64,000 nucleotides of DNA from Symbiodinium natans (GCA_905221605.1 CAJNDS010002169.1:62001-126000); one strand, 5' to 3'; shown: positions 42,162 to 53,616, counted from the first letter of the stretch. Notes: generated from the sequence alone by a model not told the origin. A program made the numbers and translations.

Positions 42162-43254
42162 CTTTCAATTGGTGCTTTGTGCCGAGGCTTGGAGCATTCA
42201 CTCAGCCGTGGGATCATCAGCGGAGCGGCCGGCTTGGACTCTGCGGGCTCGCTGCTCTCTCTCTCTCTCTCTTTTCTCTCGCTGCTCTCTCTCCCTCTTT
42301 CTCTCTCGCTCCTTCCCATGGACACAGAGGTGTCTCGGAGACTCGAGGGTGCTGGAGGAAGGCCAATAAGCGGGCCACCTGAGGTCAGAATGCCAGATTC
42401 CTAGATACAGAGCATTTGCAAGCCTCGTTTAAGGTGGAGTCATCCAGACGGATGCTAGCATCAATCCAGGCCTTCGAAACTTGACTGTGCCCAAACTGTA
42501 GATGCGATGTTGGGGCATTGCGCGGTATCAGGAAACAGCGGAGGTCCATTGCTCAACAGCGATGGCGAGGCGGCGTTGGACTGTTAGGATGAGCATGAGG
42601 TGCTGGTCGTGTGGAGGTGCGGCAAGTTTTTTGAGGTGATCGGAGTCAACACGGCCATCCTTTCCGGCAGCGGCATGTTTGCAGGAGTTGGTGAGATGCC
42701 CAGGGGATTGCTGGGACATCGCTGATTGACTTATTTGACTCCGCTGAAGCGATGGGAAGGCCTGGCCATCCCGATCGACACGGTCTACAAGAACGTAGAG
42801 AGCATCATTTCCAAAGGCGGAGCGGATTCTGTTGGAGACATTTCTAAAGTGCAGGACGGACTCAACAGTTTCTGAGATAATCCCTCCCTCCGGCAGACAT
42901 GCAGCGTGACCACAATCATGACAATCGCTGTAGCTCCAAGGATAGACCCAGGAAGTTGAAAAAGAGATTGTCAATAGTCGATCATGTAGCAGGCTTCGTA
43001 AAGCGCCCCTTGCTTGGCATTGTCTTCGCACCAGACGAGTCTCGGCAGCATCACTTGCTATTCGTGAGCCAAGCTAGCGGCGATTTCGAGTTTGTTCTTG
43101 ATTCAATTTTTTTTCTTGTTTTGGGGCTGGTGATTCTAAGCTTCAGGGACATCGCAAGCCCTCAGCTTGCTCTGCCACTGTCGGTGAACCTCTCGGTGGG
43201 TCACGAAGCGACTCCTGGCCTTGTCAGGTTGGTTTATGAAAGGCGCCTCCCCCC
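40494..43254 (+). CDS. DEG/HtrA-family serine protease (DEG1-like), multi-exon, 3' end doubtful
   Basis: HtrA proteases degrade misfolded proteins; the DEG1 type works in the thylakoid lumen of plastids. Exons: 40494-40561 GA (L-F-E-R-V-T-P-G-V-V-S-I-A-R), 40660-40725 GT (G-S-G-F-V-W-D), from 40812 (V-V-T-N-Y-H-V-I-N, catalytic His), 41347-41382 GA, 41999-42054 GA (N-V-F-A-F-G-N-P-F-G), 42187-42246 GC, 42434-42469 GC (V-I-Q-T-D-A-S-I-N-P), 42532-42566 GA (G-N-S-G-G-P-L-L, catalytic Ser), 42627-42690 GT (V-I-G-V-N-T-A-I), 42760-42819 GA (L-A-I-P-I-D-T-V), from 42993 (K-R-P-L-L-G-I-V-F-A-P-D). Phases agree from 41999 on. The exon with the catalytic Asp is not secure; a D-T-A-I-V-R reading near 41152-41172 is a candidate. 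A PDZ domain should follow, but the frame reaches telomeric repeats at 43257, so the 3' end may be truncated or lie beyond. Confidence 0.85.
42119..42311. repeat. (CT)n tracts in protease introns
   Basis: CTCTCT runs at 42119-42162 and 42258-42311 on either side of the exon 42187-42246. Ser/Leu repeat ORFs here are artefacts. Confidence 0.88.
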
Positions 43255-43256
43255 CG

Positions 43257-43331
43257 TAAACCCTAAACCCTAAACCCTAAACCCCAAACCCTAAACCCTA
43301 AACCCTAAACCCCAAACCCTAAACCCTAAAC
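43257..43331 (-). repeat. Telomeric repeats in CCCTAAA orientation
   Basis: About ten copies of CCCTAAA with occasional CCCCAAA variants, directly after the last protease-like reading. Confidence 0.95.
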
Positions 43332-43437
43332 TGTTTTCCCCCCAAAAAACTCGAAAAAAGATTGAGAGTTCAAATCAAGCCGTGCTCCCCCTTCCCGTGA
43401 GAAGCCTCCTTTCGGTTCCCAAAGCCCGAGGGTGGAG

Positions 43438-43550
43438 TTTAGGGTTTAGGGTTTAGGGGTTTAGGGGTTTAGGGGTTTAGGGGTTTAGGGGTTTAGGGGT
43501 TTAGGGTTTGGGGTTTAGCGTTTAGGGTTTAGGGTTTAGGGTTTAGGGGT
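43438..43550 (+). repeat. Telomeric repeats in TTTAGGG orientation
   Basis: TTTAGGG and TTTAGGGG units. Together with the CCCTAAA block they face outward from a 106-bp spacer (43332-43437), the arrangement of two chromosome ends around a tiny insert, not of an end-to-end fusion. Confidence 0.95.
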
Positions 43551-43689
43551 GTTTGTACGCCGAACAAAACAAGCAAGAAGCCCTTGAGGATCTTCACAAG
43601 GTTGCAGGTCCCTTTGTGGGCCTTGCAATTTTCGTTGTTGCTTTGTGTCCGAGAGACTCTGGGGGGGGGGGGTGTGTGTGAGCAAAACC

Positions 43690-43787
43690 GGGTCTATTTA
43701 GAAGCTGGGGCTTGTGATTTATAATACAGGTCCATATACCTAAATGTAATAAACCTAGAAGAGCACGGCTTCTAAATAGACCCTACG
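43690..43787. mobile_element. Small MITE-like inverted repeat
   Basis: GGGTCTATTTAGAAGC (43690-43705) and GCTTCTAAATAGACCC (about 43769-43784) form near-perfect termini around a ~63-bp AT-rich core. The same terminus occurs a third time at 53848-53863. This is the size and form of a short MITE. Confidence 0.7.
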
Positions 43788-43806
43788 GTCGGATTTCAAA
43801 AGGACG

Positions 43807-45180
43807 TTAATAATTTTAATAATTTTTAACAATTTTAATAGTTTTAATAATTTTAATAATTTTAATAATTTTAATATTTTTAATAATCCTGAGAGGCTCC
43901 CGGAAAATTAAAATTATTAACAATATTAAAATTATTAAAATTATTAATTTCTGCCCTGAGAGGCTCCCGGAAAATTAAAATTATTAAAATTATTAAAATT
44001 ATTAAAATTATTAATTTCTGCCATGAGAGGCTCCCGGAAAATTAAAATTATTAAAATTATTAAAATTATTAAAATTATTAAAATTATTAAAATTATTAAT
44101 TTCTGCCCTGAGAGGCTCCCGGAAAATTAAAATTATTAAAATTATTAAAATTATTAAAATATTAATTTCTGCCCTGAGAGGCTCCCCGAAAATTAAAATT
44201 GTTAAAATTATTAAAATTATTAAAATTACTAAAATAATTAAAATTATTAAAATTATTAAAATTATTAAAACTATTAATTTCTGCCCTGAGAGGCTCCCGG
44301 AAAATTAAAATTAATAAAATTATTAAAATTATTAAAATTATCAAAATTATTAATTTCTGCCCTGGGAGGCTCCCGGAAAATTAAAACTATTAAAATTATT
44401 AAATTATCAAAATTATTAAATTATTAAAATTATTAATTTCTGCCCTGAGAGGCTCCCGGAAAATTAAAATTATTAAAATTATTAAAATTATGAAAATTAT
44501 TAAAATTATTAAAATTATTACAATTATTAAAATTATTAAAAATATTAATTTCTGCCCTGAGGGGCTCCCGGAAAATTAAAATTATTAAAATTATTAAAAT
44601 TATTAAAATTATTAAAATTATTAAAAATATTAATTTCTGCCCTGGGGGGCTCCCGGAAAATTGAAATTATTAAAATTATTAATTTCTGCCCTGAGGGACT
44701 CCCGGAAAATTAAAATTATTAAAATTATTAAAATTATTACAATTATTAAAATTATTAAAATTATTGAAATTATTAAAATTATTCAAATTTTAATTATTAA
44801 TGGTTTCATAATTTTAGTAATTTTAACAATTTTAATAATTTTAATAATTTTAATAATTTTAATAATTTTAATAATTTTAATTTTCCGGGAGCCTCTCAGG
44901 GCAGAAAATAATAATTTTAATATTTTTAATAATTTTAATAATTTTAATAATTTTAATTTTCCGGGAGCCTCTCAGGGCAGAAATTAATAATTTTAATAAT
45001 TTTAATAATTTTAATAATTTTAATTTTCGGGGAGCTTCTCAGGGCAGAAATTAATAATTTTAATAATTTTAATAATTTTTAATAATTTTAAAAATTTTTA
45101 ATCGTTTTAATAATTTTAATTTTCCGGGAGCCTCTCAGGGCAGAAATTAATAATTTTAATAATTTTTATAATTTTAAATG
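43807..45180. repeat. AT-rich array punctuated by a GC-rich motif, orientation switching at ~44.8 kb
   Basis: The bulk is a 9-bp repeat, (AAATTATTA)n or its complement. At irregular intervals of about 45-110 bp sits a GC-rich island, CTGCCCTGAGAGGCTCCCGG or a close variant: about eleven copies in this orientation to about 44705, then four in the opposite orientation (CCGGGAGCCTCTCAGGGCAG, from about 44884 to 45140). The whole is therefore a large imperfect palindrome centred near 44.8 kb. ORFs reading Ile/Leu/Lys/Asn repeats are artefacts. Confidence 0.9.
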
Positions 45181-46903
45181 TACTTTTTAAGCTTAGAATC
45201 AGTAAAAACTGAAAATTTGCTCAAAGAATCCTACAACATAGTAAAAAATCGCAAAAATTGACCAATTTTGGGGGCCCGTGTAGTATAAAATCAAATAAAA
45301 AGCGGTACGTGAGAATGCCTTCAGATGCAGGAGAAAAGAGTACCCAGAAACCGCGGTATCATCTCCAAAAAATGACAAAAACACACCGTACTCTCCCACG
45401 CGATCCTACGCGCTATCCTGCATTCCTTCCTCTTTGTCTTTGGTTCGGAAAAGAAAGGAACGGCTACCAGCCTCCCTCCCGACTTACATCTTTACATTCT
45501 CTTGTTTCGTCCTGCTCACCCGGAAAGAAGGTCTGCCTCCAGTCTTTCCTCGCCTCCCTGCTCACTATTATGAGTTCCTTTCACTTCTCTTCTGTTGCTT
45601 ACATTCTTCTCAAAAGTGTGAAAGGTGCGGGGGACATCCCTTTCACTTTGTCTCTTCTGGGGAAATTCCCAATTGCAGGAGGCTCTCTCTCCTTGTCTTT
45701 GTTCTGTGTTCATATAGGGAATGAAGATAGAAGATGAATAAATAAGAAAGAATCAAGTCTATAATGTCCTCTATCCGTGTCTCTTGTGATTTCTTCAATT
45801 CCTATCTCTGCAGATTCTTCAAAATGGAAGGCGGACTTCTTCCTCCAACCAAAAGCGACCTTCTCAAAAAGAAGACAAGAGACGAACATCAATCACCGGA
45901 ACCTGACTCCTAATCTCCTGTGTTTCCTTGCCTCTTTCCTCGCTATTCTCTCTTCCTTTCTTCTCTCCCGGTGCTTACATTCCCATCAACATGAAAATTG
46001 AGGGGGCAGCGCATCCCTTTCCTTTCCCCATCAAAGAAAGGCTGCCTTCCTATCCGCGTATGTTCTTCCCTCTTCCTTCCGAAAAGACTATAAGAGGTAG
46101 GGGTAAACAGAATGAAAGAGGAGTCTCCTGTTGCTTTCCGACTACCTTCTCACCACAAAAAGGAACCTTCCCACTCTTCCCTACTTTCTTTCTTTTATCT
46201 TTTTGCACTTTACGTTTCCCGCTGAGAAAATGAGACGTTTCCCACTGAGAAAATGAGACAATGATGACAATAAGGAAAAAAGATCACCTGCCTGTATTTT
46301 CAGACCTGTCCGCTGCATCTTTTCCCTTTACATCGCAGATTGAAGGAAAGCAAAAAAGTCAGAGGGAAGAATCCCTTTCCCTACCTTTCCCAGTACATTC
46401 CTTGTGCTTTCCATGTTCTTTGGAATTGCTTTGTTCTTCAGCAAGGAAAAGCGCAACTTCCCTCTCAATTTCATGTTTCCATTTCTCCGATGTCTTTTTC
46501 ATTCAAGAAGCAAGCGGAGGGGCTGCCTCCTGTGTTTCCTTGCCTCTTTCCTCGCTATTCTCTTTTCCTTTCTCTTCTCTCTTGGTGCTTACATTCTTAT
46601 GAAAAACGTGAAAGTTGTGGGGGCATCCCTTTCGCTTTCTCTCTTCTGGGGAAATTCCCAATTGCAGGGGGCTCTCTCTCCTTGTCTGTCTTCTTTTCTC
46701 ATACATAGGGAAAGGAGAAAGAAGATGAAGAACTAGGAAAGAATCATTTCCACACATTCCTCTATTCCTACTGTCCGGAGATTGGCAAGCTTTCGGAAGC
46801 TCTGGTCTCTAGTCACGCCTGACCAAAGTCAACTTCCCGTGCGTGAGGGCCATATGTGAGGGGCCAGGAGGGGGGCAGAAAGTCCGGAATATGGTAGTGT
46901 TTC

Positions 46904-47166
46904 GAGTTTCAAATTCGTTTCCATAGTTTCAAATTAGTCTCAAGTCAGTTTCAAACTAGTTTCAAAATCCAGTTGAAATATCGCTGTTAAGGAGGAGCTG
47001 CAATTTCTGTCCGCGCTTGTTGAAAACCAGAACCTCTAGAGATTCCTGCATTTTTTGCAATTGCGCGTAGAAAAACGCAGTTTCCCCTTAACAACGAATT
47101 CGCAACTGGATTTTGAAACTGTTTTGCAACTAGTCTGAAACTACAGAAACGAATTTGAAACTTGAA
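46904..47166. repeat. Long imperfect hairpin module, copy 1
   Basis: Left arm (about 46904-47000) and right arm (about 47080-47166) are imperfect inverted repeats of about 90 bp containing GTTTCAAATTCGTTTC, AGTTTCAAA and AATCCAGTTG, around a ~75-bp centre. It resembles a fold-back MITE embedded in the satellite unit. Confidence 0.8.
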
Positions 47167-49152
47167 GAACGCAGCATTTCTGCTCCCTGGCGCTTGGCCA
47201 CGCCCAAGCAAGAGGAGGCTAGAAGCCGCGGCTCGCGAAACCAGCAACAACTCTTGCCAAGGCAGCCACGCAATCACAAGTCAGTAAATTATCTTGTCTG
47301 AGACTGTGTCTCTTCTGAGTTGTTCTATTCCTTTCTCTGCATCCTTTCTTCTTCTCACTTGTCCTTTCACTTTTCTTTTGTCTCTTCTCACTCCAACCAA
47401 AAGGGAAATCGCAAGGGAGTCATATAGGGAAAGGAGACAACGTGAAGAAATAAGAAAGAATCATTTCCATATTGTCCCCTATTCCTGTCTCTAAATCTGC
47501 AGATTTTTCAGAATGGAAGGAGGGCTTCTTTCTCCCTCTCACTTTTCCTTTCGCTTTTCTTTATATTTTCTCACTCCAACCAAGCAGACAAGGGAGAGGG
47601 GTGAGAGATAGAACGCCCTTTACCTTCTCAAAACATAGAGAGGTGACGAAAATCAATCACGGAAACCTATCCTGCCTTCCTTCCTCTTTGTCTTTGGTTC
47701 GGAAAAGAAAGGAACGGCTACCAGCCTCCCTCCCGACTTACATCTTTACATTCTCTTGTTTCGTCCTGCTCAACCGGAAAGAAGGTCTGCCTCCAGTCTT
47801 TCCTCGCCTCCCTGCTCACTATTATGAGTTCCTTTCTCTTCTCTTCTGTTGCTTACATTCTTCTCAAAAGTGTGAAAGGTGCGGGGGACATCCCTTTCAC
47901 TTTGTCTCTTCTGGGGAAATTCCCAATTGCAGGAGGCTCTCTCTCCTTGTCTTTGTTCTGTGTTCATATAGGGAATGAAGATAGAAGATGAATAAATAAA
48001 ACAGAATCAAGTCTATAATGTCCTCTATCCGTGTCTCTTGTGATTTCTTCAATTCCTATCTCTGCAGATTCTTCAAAATGGAAGGCGGACTTCTTCCTCC
48101 AACCAAAAGCGACCTTCTCAAAAAGAAGACAAGAGACGAACATCAATCACCGGAACCTGACTCCTAATCTCCTGTGTTTCCTTGCCTCTTTCCTCGCTAT
48201 TCTCTCTTCCTTTCTTCTCTCCCGGTGCTTACATTCCCATCAACATGAAAATTGAGGGGGCAGCGCATCCCTTTCCTTTCCCCATCAAAGAAAGGCTGCC
48301 TTCCTATCCGCGTATGTTCTTCCCTCTTCCTTCCGAAAAGACTATAAGAGGTAGGGGTAAACAGAATGAAAGAGGAGTCTCCTGTTGCTTTCCGACTACC
48401 TTCTCACCACAAAAAGGAACCTTCCCACTCTTCCCTACTTTCTTTCTTTTATCTTTTTGCACTTTACGTTTCCCGCTGAGAAAATGAGACGTTTCCCACT
48501 GAGAAAAAGAGACAATGATGACAATAAGGAAAAAAGATCACCTGCCTGTATTTTCAGACCTGTCCGCTGCATCTTTTCCCTTTACATCGCAGATTGAAGG
48601 AAAGCAAAAAAAGGGAAGAATCCCTTTCCCTACCTTTCCCAGTTCATTCCTTGTGCTTTCCATGTTCTTTGGAATTGCTTTGTTCTTCAGCAAGGAAAAG
48701 CGCAACTTCCCTCTCAATTTCATGTTTCCATTTCTCCGATGTCTTTTTCATTCAAGAAGCAAGCGGAGGGGCTGCCTCCTGTGTTTCCTTGCCTCTTTCC
48801 TCGCTATTCTCTTTTCCTTTCTCTTCTCTCTTGGTGCTTACATTCTTATGAAAAACGTGAAAGTTGTGGGGGCATCCCTTTCGCTTTCTCTCTTCTGGGG
48901 AAATTCCCAATTGCAGGGGGCTCTCTCTCCTTGTCTGTCTTCTTTTCTCATACATAGGGAAAGGAGAAAGAAGATGAAGAACTAGGAAAGAATCATTTCC
49001 ACACATTCCTCTATTCCTACTGTCCGGAGATTGGCAAGCTTTCGGAAGCTCTGGTCTCTAGTCACGCCTGACCAAAGTCAACTTCCCGTGCGTGAGGGCC
49101 ATATGTGAGGGGCCAGGAGGGGGGCAGAAAGTCCGGAATATGGTAGTGTTTC

Positions 49153-49415
49153 GAGTTTCAAATTCGTTTCCATAGTTTCAAATTAGTCTCAAGTCAGTTT
49201 CAAACTAGTTTCAAAATCCAGTTGAAATATCGCTGTTAAGGAGGAGCTGCAATTTCTGTCCGCGCTTGTTGAAAACCAGAACCTCTAGAGATTCCTGCAT
49301 TTTTTGCAATTGCGCGTAGAAAAACGCAGTTTCCCCTTAACAACGAATTCGCAACTGGATTTTGAAACTGTTTTGCAACTAGTCTGAAACTACAGAAACG
49401 AATTTGAAACTTGAA
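49153..49415. repeat. Long imperfect hairpin module, copy 2
   Basis: Same module in the second higher-order unit, 2249 bp downstream and virtually identical to copy 1. Confidence 0.8.
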
Positions 49416-51443
49416 GAACGCAGCATTTCTGCTCCCTGGCGCTTGGCCACGCCCAAGCAAGAGGAGGCTAGAAGCCGCGGCTCGCGAAACCAGCAACAAC
49501 TCTTGCCAAGGCAGCCACGCAATCACAAGTCAGTAAATTATCTTGTCTGAGACTGTGTCTCTTCTGAGTTGTTCTATTCCTTTCTCTGCATCCTTTCTTC
49601 TTCTCACTTGTCCTTTCACTTTTCTTTTGTCTCTTCTCACTCCAACCAAAAGGGAAATCGCAAGGGAGTCATATAGGGAAAGGAGACAACGTGAAGAAAT
49701 AAGGAAGAATCATTTCCATATTGTCCCCTATTCCTGTCTCTGAAGAATCATTTCCATATTGTCCCCTATTCCTGTCTCTAAATCTGCAGATTTTTCAGAA
49801 TGGAAGGAGGGCTTCTTTCTCCCTCTCACTTTTCCTTTCGCTTTTTTTATATTTTCTCACTCCAACCAAGAAGACAAGGGAGAGGGGTGAGAGATAGAAT
49901 GCCCTTTACCTTCTCAAAACATAGAGAGGTGACGAAAATCAATCACGGAAACCTATCCTGCCTTCCTTCCTCTTTGTCTTTGGTTCGGAAAAGCAAGGAA
50001 CGGCTACCAGCCTCCCTCCCGACTTACATCTTACATTCTCTTGTTTCGTCCTGCTCAACCGGAAAGAAGGTCTGCCTCCAGTCTTTCCTCGCCTCCCTGC
50101 TCACTATTATGAGTTCCTTTCTCTTCTCTTCTGTTGCTTACATTCTTCTCAAAAGTGTGAAAGGTGCGGGGGACATCCCTTTCACTTTGTCTCTTCTGGG
50201 GAAATTCCCAATTGCAGGAGGCTCTCTCTCCTTGTCTTTGTTCTGTGTTCATATAGGGAAAGAAGAAAGAAGATGAATGAATAAGAAAGAATCAAGTCTA
50301 TAATGTCCTCTATCCGTGTCTCTTGTGATTTCTTCAATTCCTATCTCTGCAGATTCTTCAAAATGGAAGGCGGACTTCTTCCTCCAACCAAAAGCGACCT
50401 TCTCAAAAAGAAGACAAGAGACGAACATCAATCACCGGAACCTGACTCCTAATCTCATGTGTTTCCTTGCCTCTTTCCTCGCTATTCTCTCTTCCTTTCT
50501 TCTCTCCTGGTGCTTACATTCTTATCAACATGAAAATTGAGGGGGCAGTGCATCCCTTTCCTTTTCCCCATCAAAGAAAGGCTGCCTTCCTATCCGCGTA
50601 TGTTCTTCCCTCTTGCTTCCCAAAAAGACTATAAGAGGTAGGGGTAAACAGAATGAAAGAGGAGTCTCCTGTTGCTTTCCGACTACCTTCTCACCACAAA
50701 AAGGAACCTTCCCACTCTTCCCTACTTTCTTTCTTTTATCTTTTTGCACTTTACGTTTCCCGCTGAGAAAATGAGACGTTTCCCACTGAGAAAATGAGAC
50801 AATGATGACAATAAGGAAAAAAGATCACCTGCCTGTATTTTCAGACCTGTCCGCTGCATCTTTTCCCTTTACATCGCAGATTGAAGGAAAGCAAAAAAGT
50901 CAGAGGGAAGAATCCCTTTCCCTACCTTTCCCAGTACATTCCTTGTGCTTTCCATGTTCTTTGGAATTGCTTTGTTCTTCAGCAAGGAAAAGCGCAACTT
51001 CCCTCTCAATTTCATGTTTCCAGTTCTCCGATGTCTTTTTCATTCAAGAAGCAAGCGGAGGGGCTGCCTCCTGTGTTTCCTTGCCTCTTTCCTCGCTATT
51101 CTCTTTTCCTTTCTCTTCTCTCTTGGTGCTTACATTCTTATGAAAAACGTGAAAGTTGTGGGGGCATCCCTTTCGCTTTCTCTCTTCTGGGGAAATTCCC
51201 AATTGCAGGGGGCTCTCTCTCCTTGTCTGTCTTCTTTTCTCATACATAGGGAAAGGAGAAAGAAGATGAAGAACTAGGAAAGAATCATTTCCACACATTC
51301 CTCTATTCCTACTGTCCGGAGATTGGCAAGCTTTCGGAAGCTCTGGTCTCTAGTCACGCCTGACCAAAGTCAACTTCCCGTGCGTGAGGGCCATATGTGA
51401 GGGGCCAGGAGGGGGGCAGAAAGTCCGGAATATGGTAGTGTTT

Positions 51444-51696
51444 CGAGTTTCAAATCGTTTCCATAGTTTCAAATTAGTCTCAAGTCAGTTTCAAACTAGT
51501 TTCAAAATCCAGTTGAAATATCGCTGTTAAGGAGGAGCTGCAATTTCTGTCCGCGCTTGTTGAAAACCAGAACTTCTGCATGTTTTGCAATTGCGCGTAG
51601 AAAAACGCAGTTTCCCCTTAACAACGATTTTGCAACTGGATTTTGAAACTATTTTGCAACTAGTCTGAAACTACAGAAACGAATTTGAAACTTGAA
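51444..51696. repeat. Long imperfect hairpin module, copy 3
   Basis: Same module in the third unit, with about ten bases lost from the central loop and small changes in both arms. A ~40-bp insert follows at about 51771-51822. Confidence 0.8.
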
Positions 51697-52245
51697 AAAC
51701 GCAGCATTTCTGCTCCCTGGCGCTTGGCCACGCCCAAGCAAGAGGAGGCCAGAAGCTGCGGCTCGCGAAACACGCCTGGATTGAAAAGTGCACCTCCGAC
51801 TTTCTTCCCAAAAGCCATTCCAGCAACAACTCTTGCCAAGGCAGCCACGCAATCACAAGTCAGCAAATTATCTTGTCTGAGACTGTGTCTCTTCTGAGTT
51901 TTTCTATTCCTATCTCTGCGTCCTTTCTCCTTCTCACTTTTCCTTTCACTTTTCTTTTGTCTCTTCTCACTCCAACCAAAAGGGAAATCGCAAGGGAGTC
52001 ATATAGGGAAAGGAGACAACGTGAAGAAATAAGAAAGAATCATTTCCATATTGTCCCCTATTCCTGTCTCTAAATCTGTAGATTTTTCAGAATGGAAGGA
52101 GGGCTTCTTTCTCCCTCTCACTTTTCCTTTCGCTTTTCTTTATATTTTCTCACTCCAACCAAAAAGACAAGGGAGAGAGGTGGGAGATATAAAGCCCTTT
52201 ACCTTCCCAAAACAGAGAAAAGTGACGAGAATCAATCAGGGAAAC

Positions 52246-53580
52246 CTGGCTCCTAATCTCCTCGGTTTCCGCTCTTTCCTCGTTATTCTCTCTTCCTTTC
52301 TTCTCTGCTGGCGCTTGCATTCTTATCAAAATATGAAAGTTGCGGGGGCATCCCTTTCACTTTCTCCCTTCCACGGGCACTTCACTCCTTTTTTTCCCAC
52401 TATCTTCTTCGATCTTCCTTCCGAAAAAATTCGAAAAGGAAGCGATAGACCAGGGTGAAGGAGCAGTTTCCATCTTCGTTCCCGGCACCTTCTTATTCGT
52501 TCTTCTCTCTTATTATCTCTTTGTTTCTTTTCTTCCGCCCAAAACAGGAATTGCCGCAGGGCTCTCTCTCCTAATCTTTCTTCTTTACTCATATGGGAAT
52601 GATAAAGAAGAAGAAATGAGAAAGAATCATGAGCTCTTCTTTTCGTATCTCTTCAGCATTTTCAGCATGGAAGGCGGGCCAGAGGCGAGAGAGTGCAAAG
52701 GGAAGAGACGCGAGAGATCAATGGGGACAAGCGAAGGGACGTGCGGGGAAAGGAGGGACAGCCCGGTCGAGACAAGCTCCCGAGAACCTGCGTGCAGGCA
52801 GGTGATCTTTCTTCACTTATCTTCATCATTGTCTCATTTTCTTAGTGGGAAACGTAGAATGCAAACAAGATAAAAGAAAGTCAAGGGAAGAAAGAGAAGG
52901 GTTCCTTTTTGTGGTGAGAAGGTAGTCGGAAAGCAAAAGGAGACTCCTCTTTCATTCTGTTTATCCCTGCCTCTTATAGTCTTTTTCGGAAGGAAGAGAA
53001 AAGAAAATATGCGGATAGGAAGGGAGCCTTTCTTCGATGGGAAAAGTGAAAGAAATGCCCCCGCACCTGTCACACAAAGCAACAGAAGAGAAAAGAAAGG
53101 AAGTTATAACAGTGCAGAAGGAGGCGAGGAAACACTAGAGGCCGCCCTTCTTCTGTCCGTTTGAGCGTGACGAAACAAAAGAAATGGAAAGATGAAAGTC
53201 GGGAGGGGGGCTGGTAGCTGTTCCTTTCTTTTCCGAACCAGGATTCCAGGATAGCGAAGGAAATAGTAGGGAAAGGCCCTCTTTCTTCTTTCGTGTTTAT
53301 TTATGTCTGCACTGTGCAAAGAAAAGAAGGCGGGGACAGGCCGTTTAGAAATGAAAGCAGGCGATCTTTTCATCCATTTTGGTCACCTTTCTATTTATTG
53401 AGCTGTAAGGGGCTCTCTATCTCTCACCTCTCTCCCTTGTCTTCTCCCTTCTGCTTGGAGTGAGAAAAGAAAAGTGAAAGGAAAAGTGAGAGGGAAAATG
53501 AAGCCCTCCTTCCATTCTGAAAAATCAGCAGAGATAGGAATAGAAGAACTCCGAAGATAGGAACACAGGAACGTCTGCAC
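52246..53580. repeat. Diverged satellite subunits, including an inverted block
   Basis: 52246-52620 continues the pyrimidine-rich subunits in the + direction but strongly diverged. From about 52850 to 53570 the same subunits run in the opposite orientation: the stretch around 52895-53000 is the complement of the phrase at about 46065-46170. The array edge is thus old and rearranged while the core is homogeneous. Confidence 0.82.
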
Positions 53581-53616
53581 ATGATTCTTTCTTTTTCCTC
53601 CTTTTCTTTCTAGATT

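Larger units (their letters stand above)
45411..52245 (+). repeat. Three tandem copies of a 2.25-2.29 kb higher-order repeat
   Basis: Copies at about 45411-47664, 47665-49949 and 49950-52245, nearly identical to each other (isolated substitutions and small indels). Each copy is itself made of about five diverged pyrimidine-rich subunits that share phrases such as CTTTCCTCGCTATTCTCT, GGTGCTTACATTCTTAT and GGGGAAATTCCCAATTGCAG, plus one non-pyrimidine module with a long hairpin. The pattern (diverged subunits, near-identical large units) is that of higher-order satellite repeats. Small ORFs repeated in each copy simply reflect duplication. Confidence 0.93.

Noticed and set aside
43257-43550. 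Chromosome end-to-end fusion
   Set aside because: A fusion would read TTTAGGG then CCCTAAA on one strand; here the order is the reverse.
43885-45145. GC-rich 20-mers separated by spacers as a CRISPR array
   Set aside because: The spacers are all the same AAATTATTA simple repeat of variable length, the motif changes orientation midway, there are no cas genes and the DNA is eukaryotic.
45411-52245. Repeated ORFs of 60-168 codons on both strands in the 2.25 kb units
   Set aside because: They recur only because the units are near-identical copies; readings are biased by the pyrimidine-rich strand and no motif is present.
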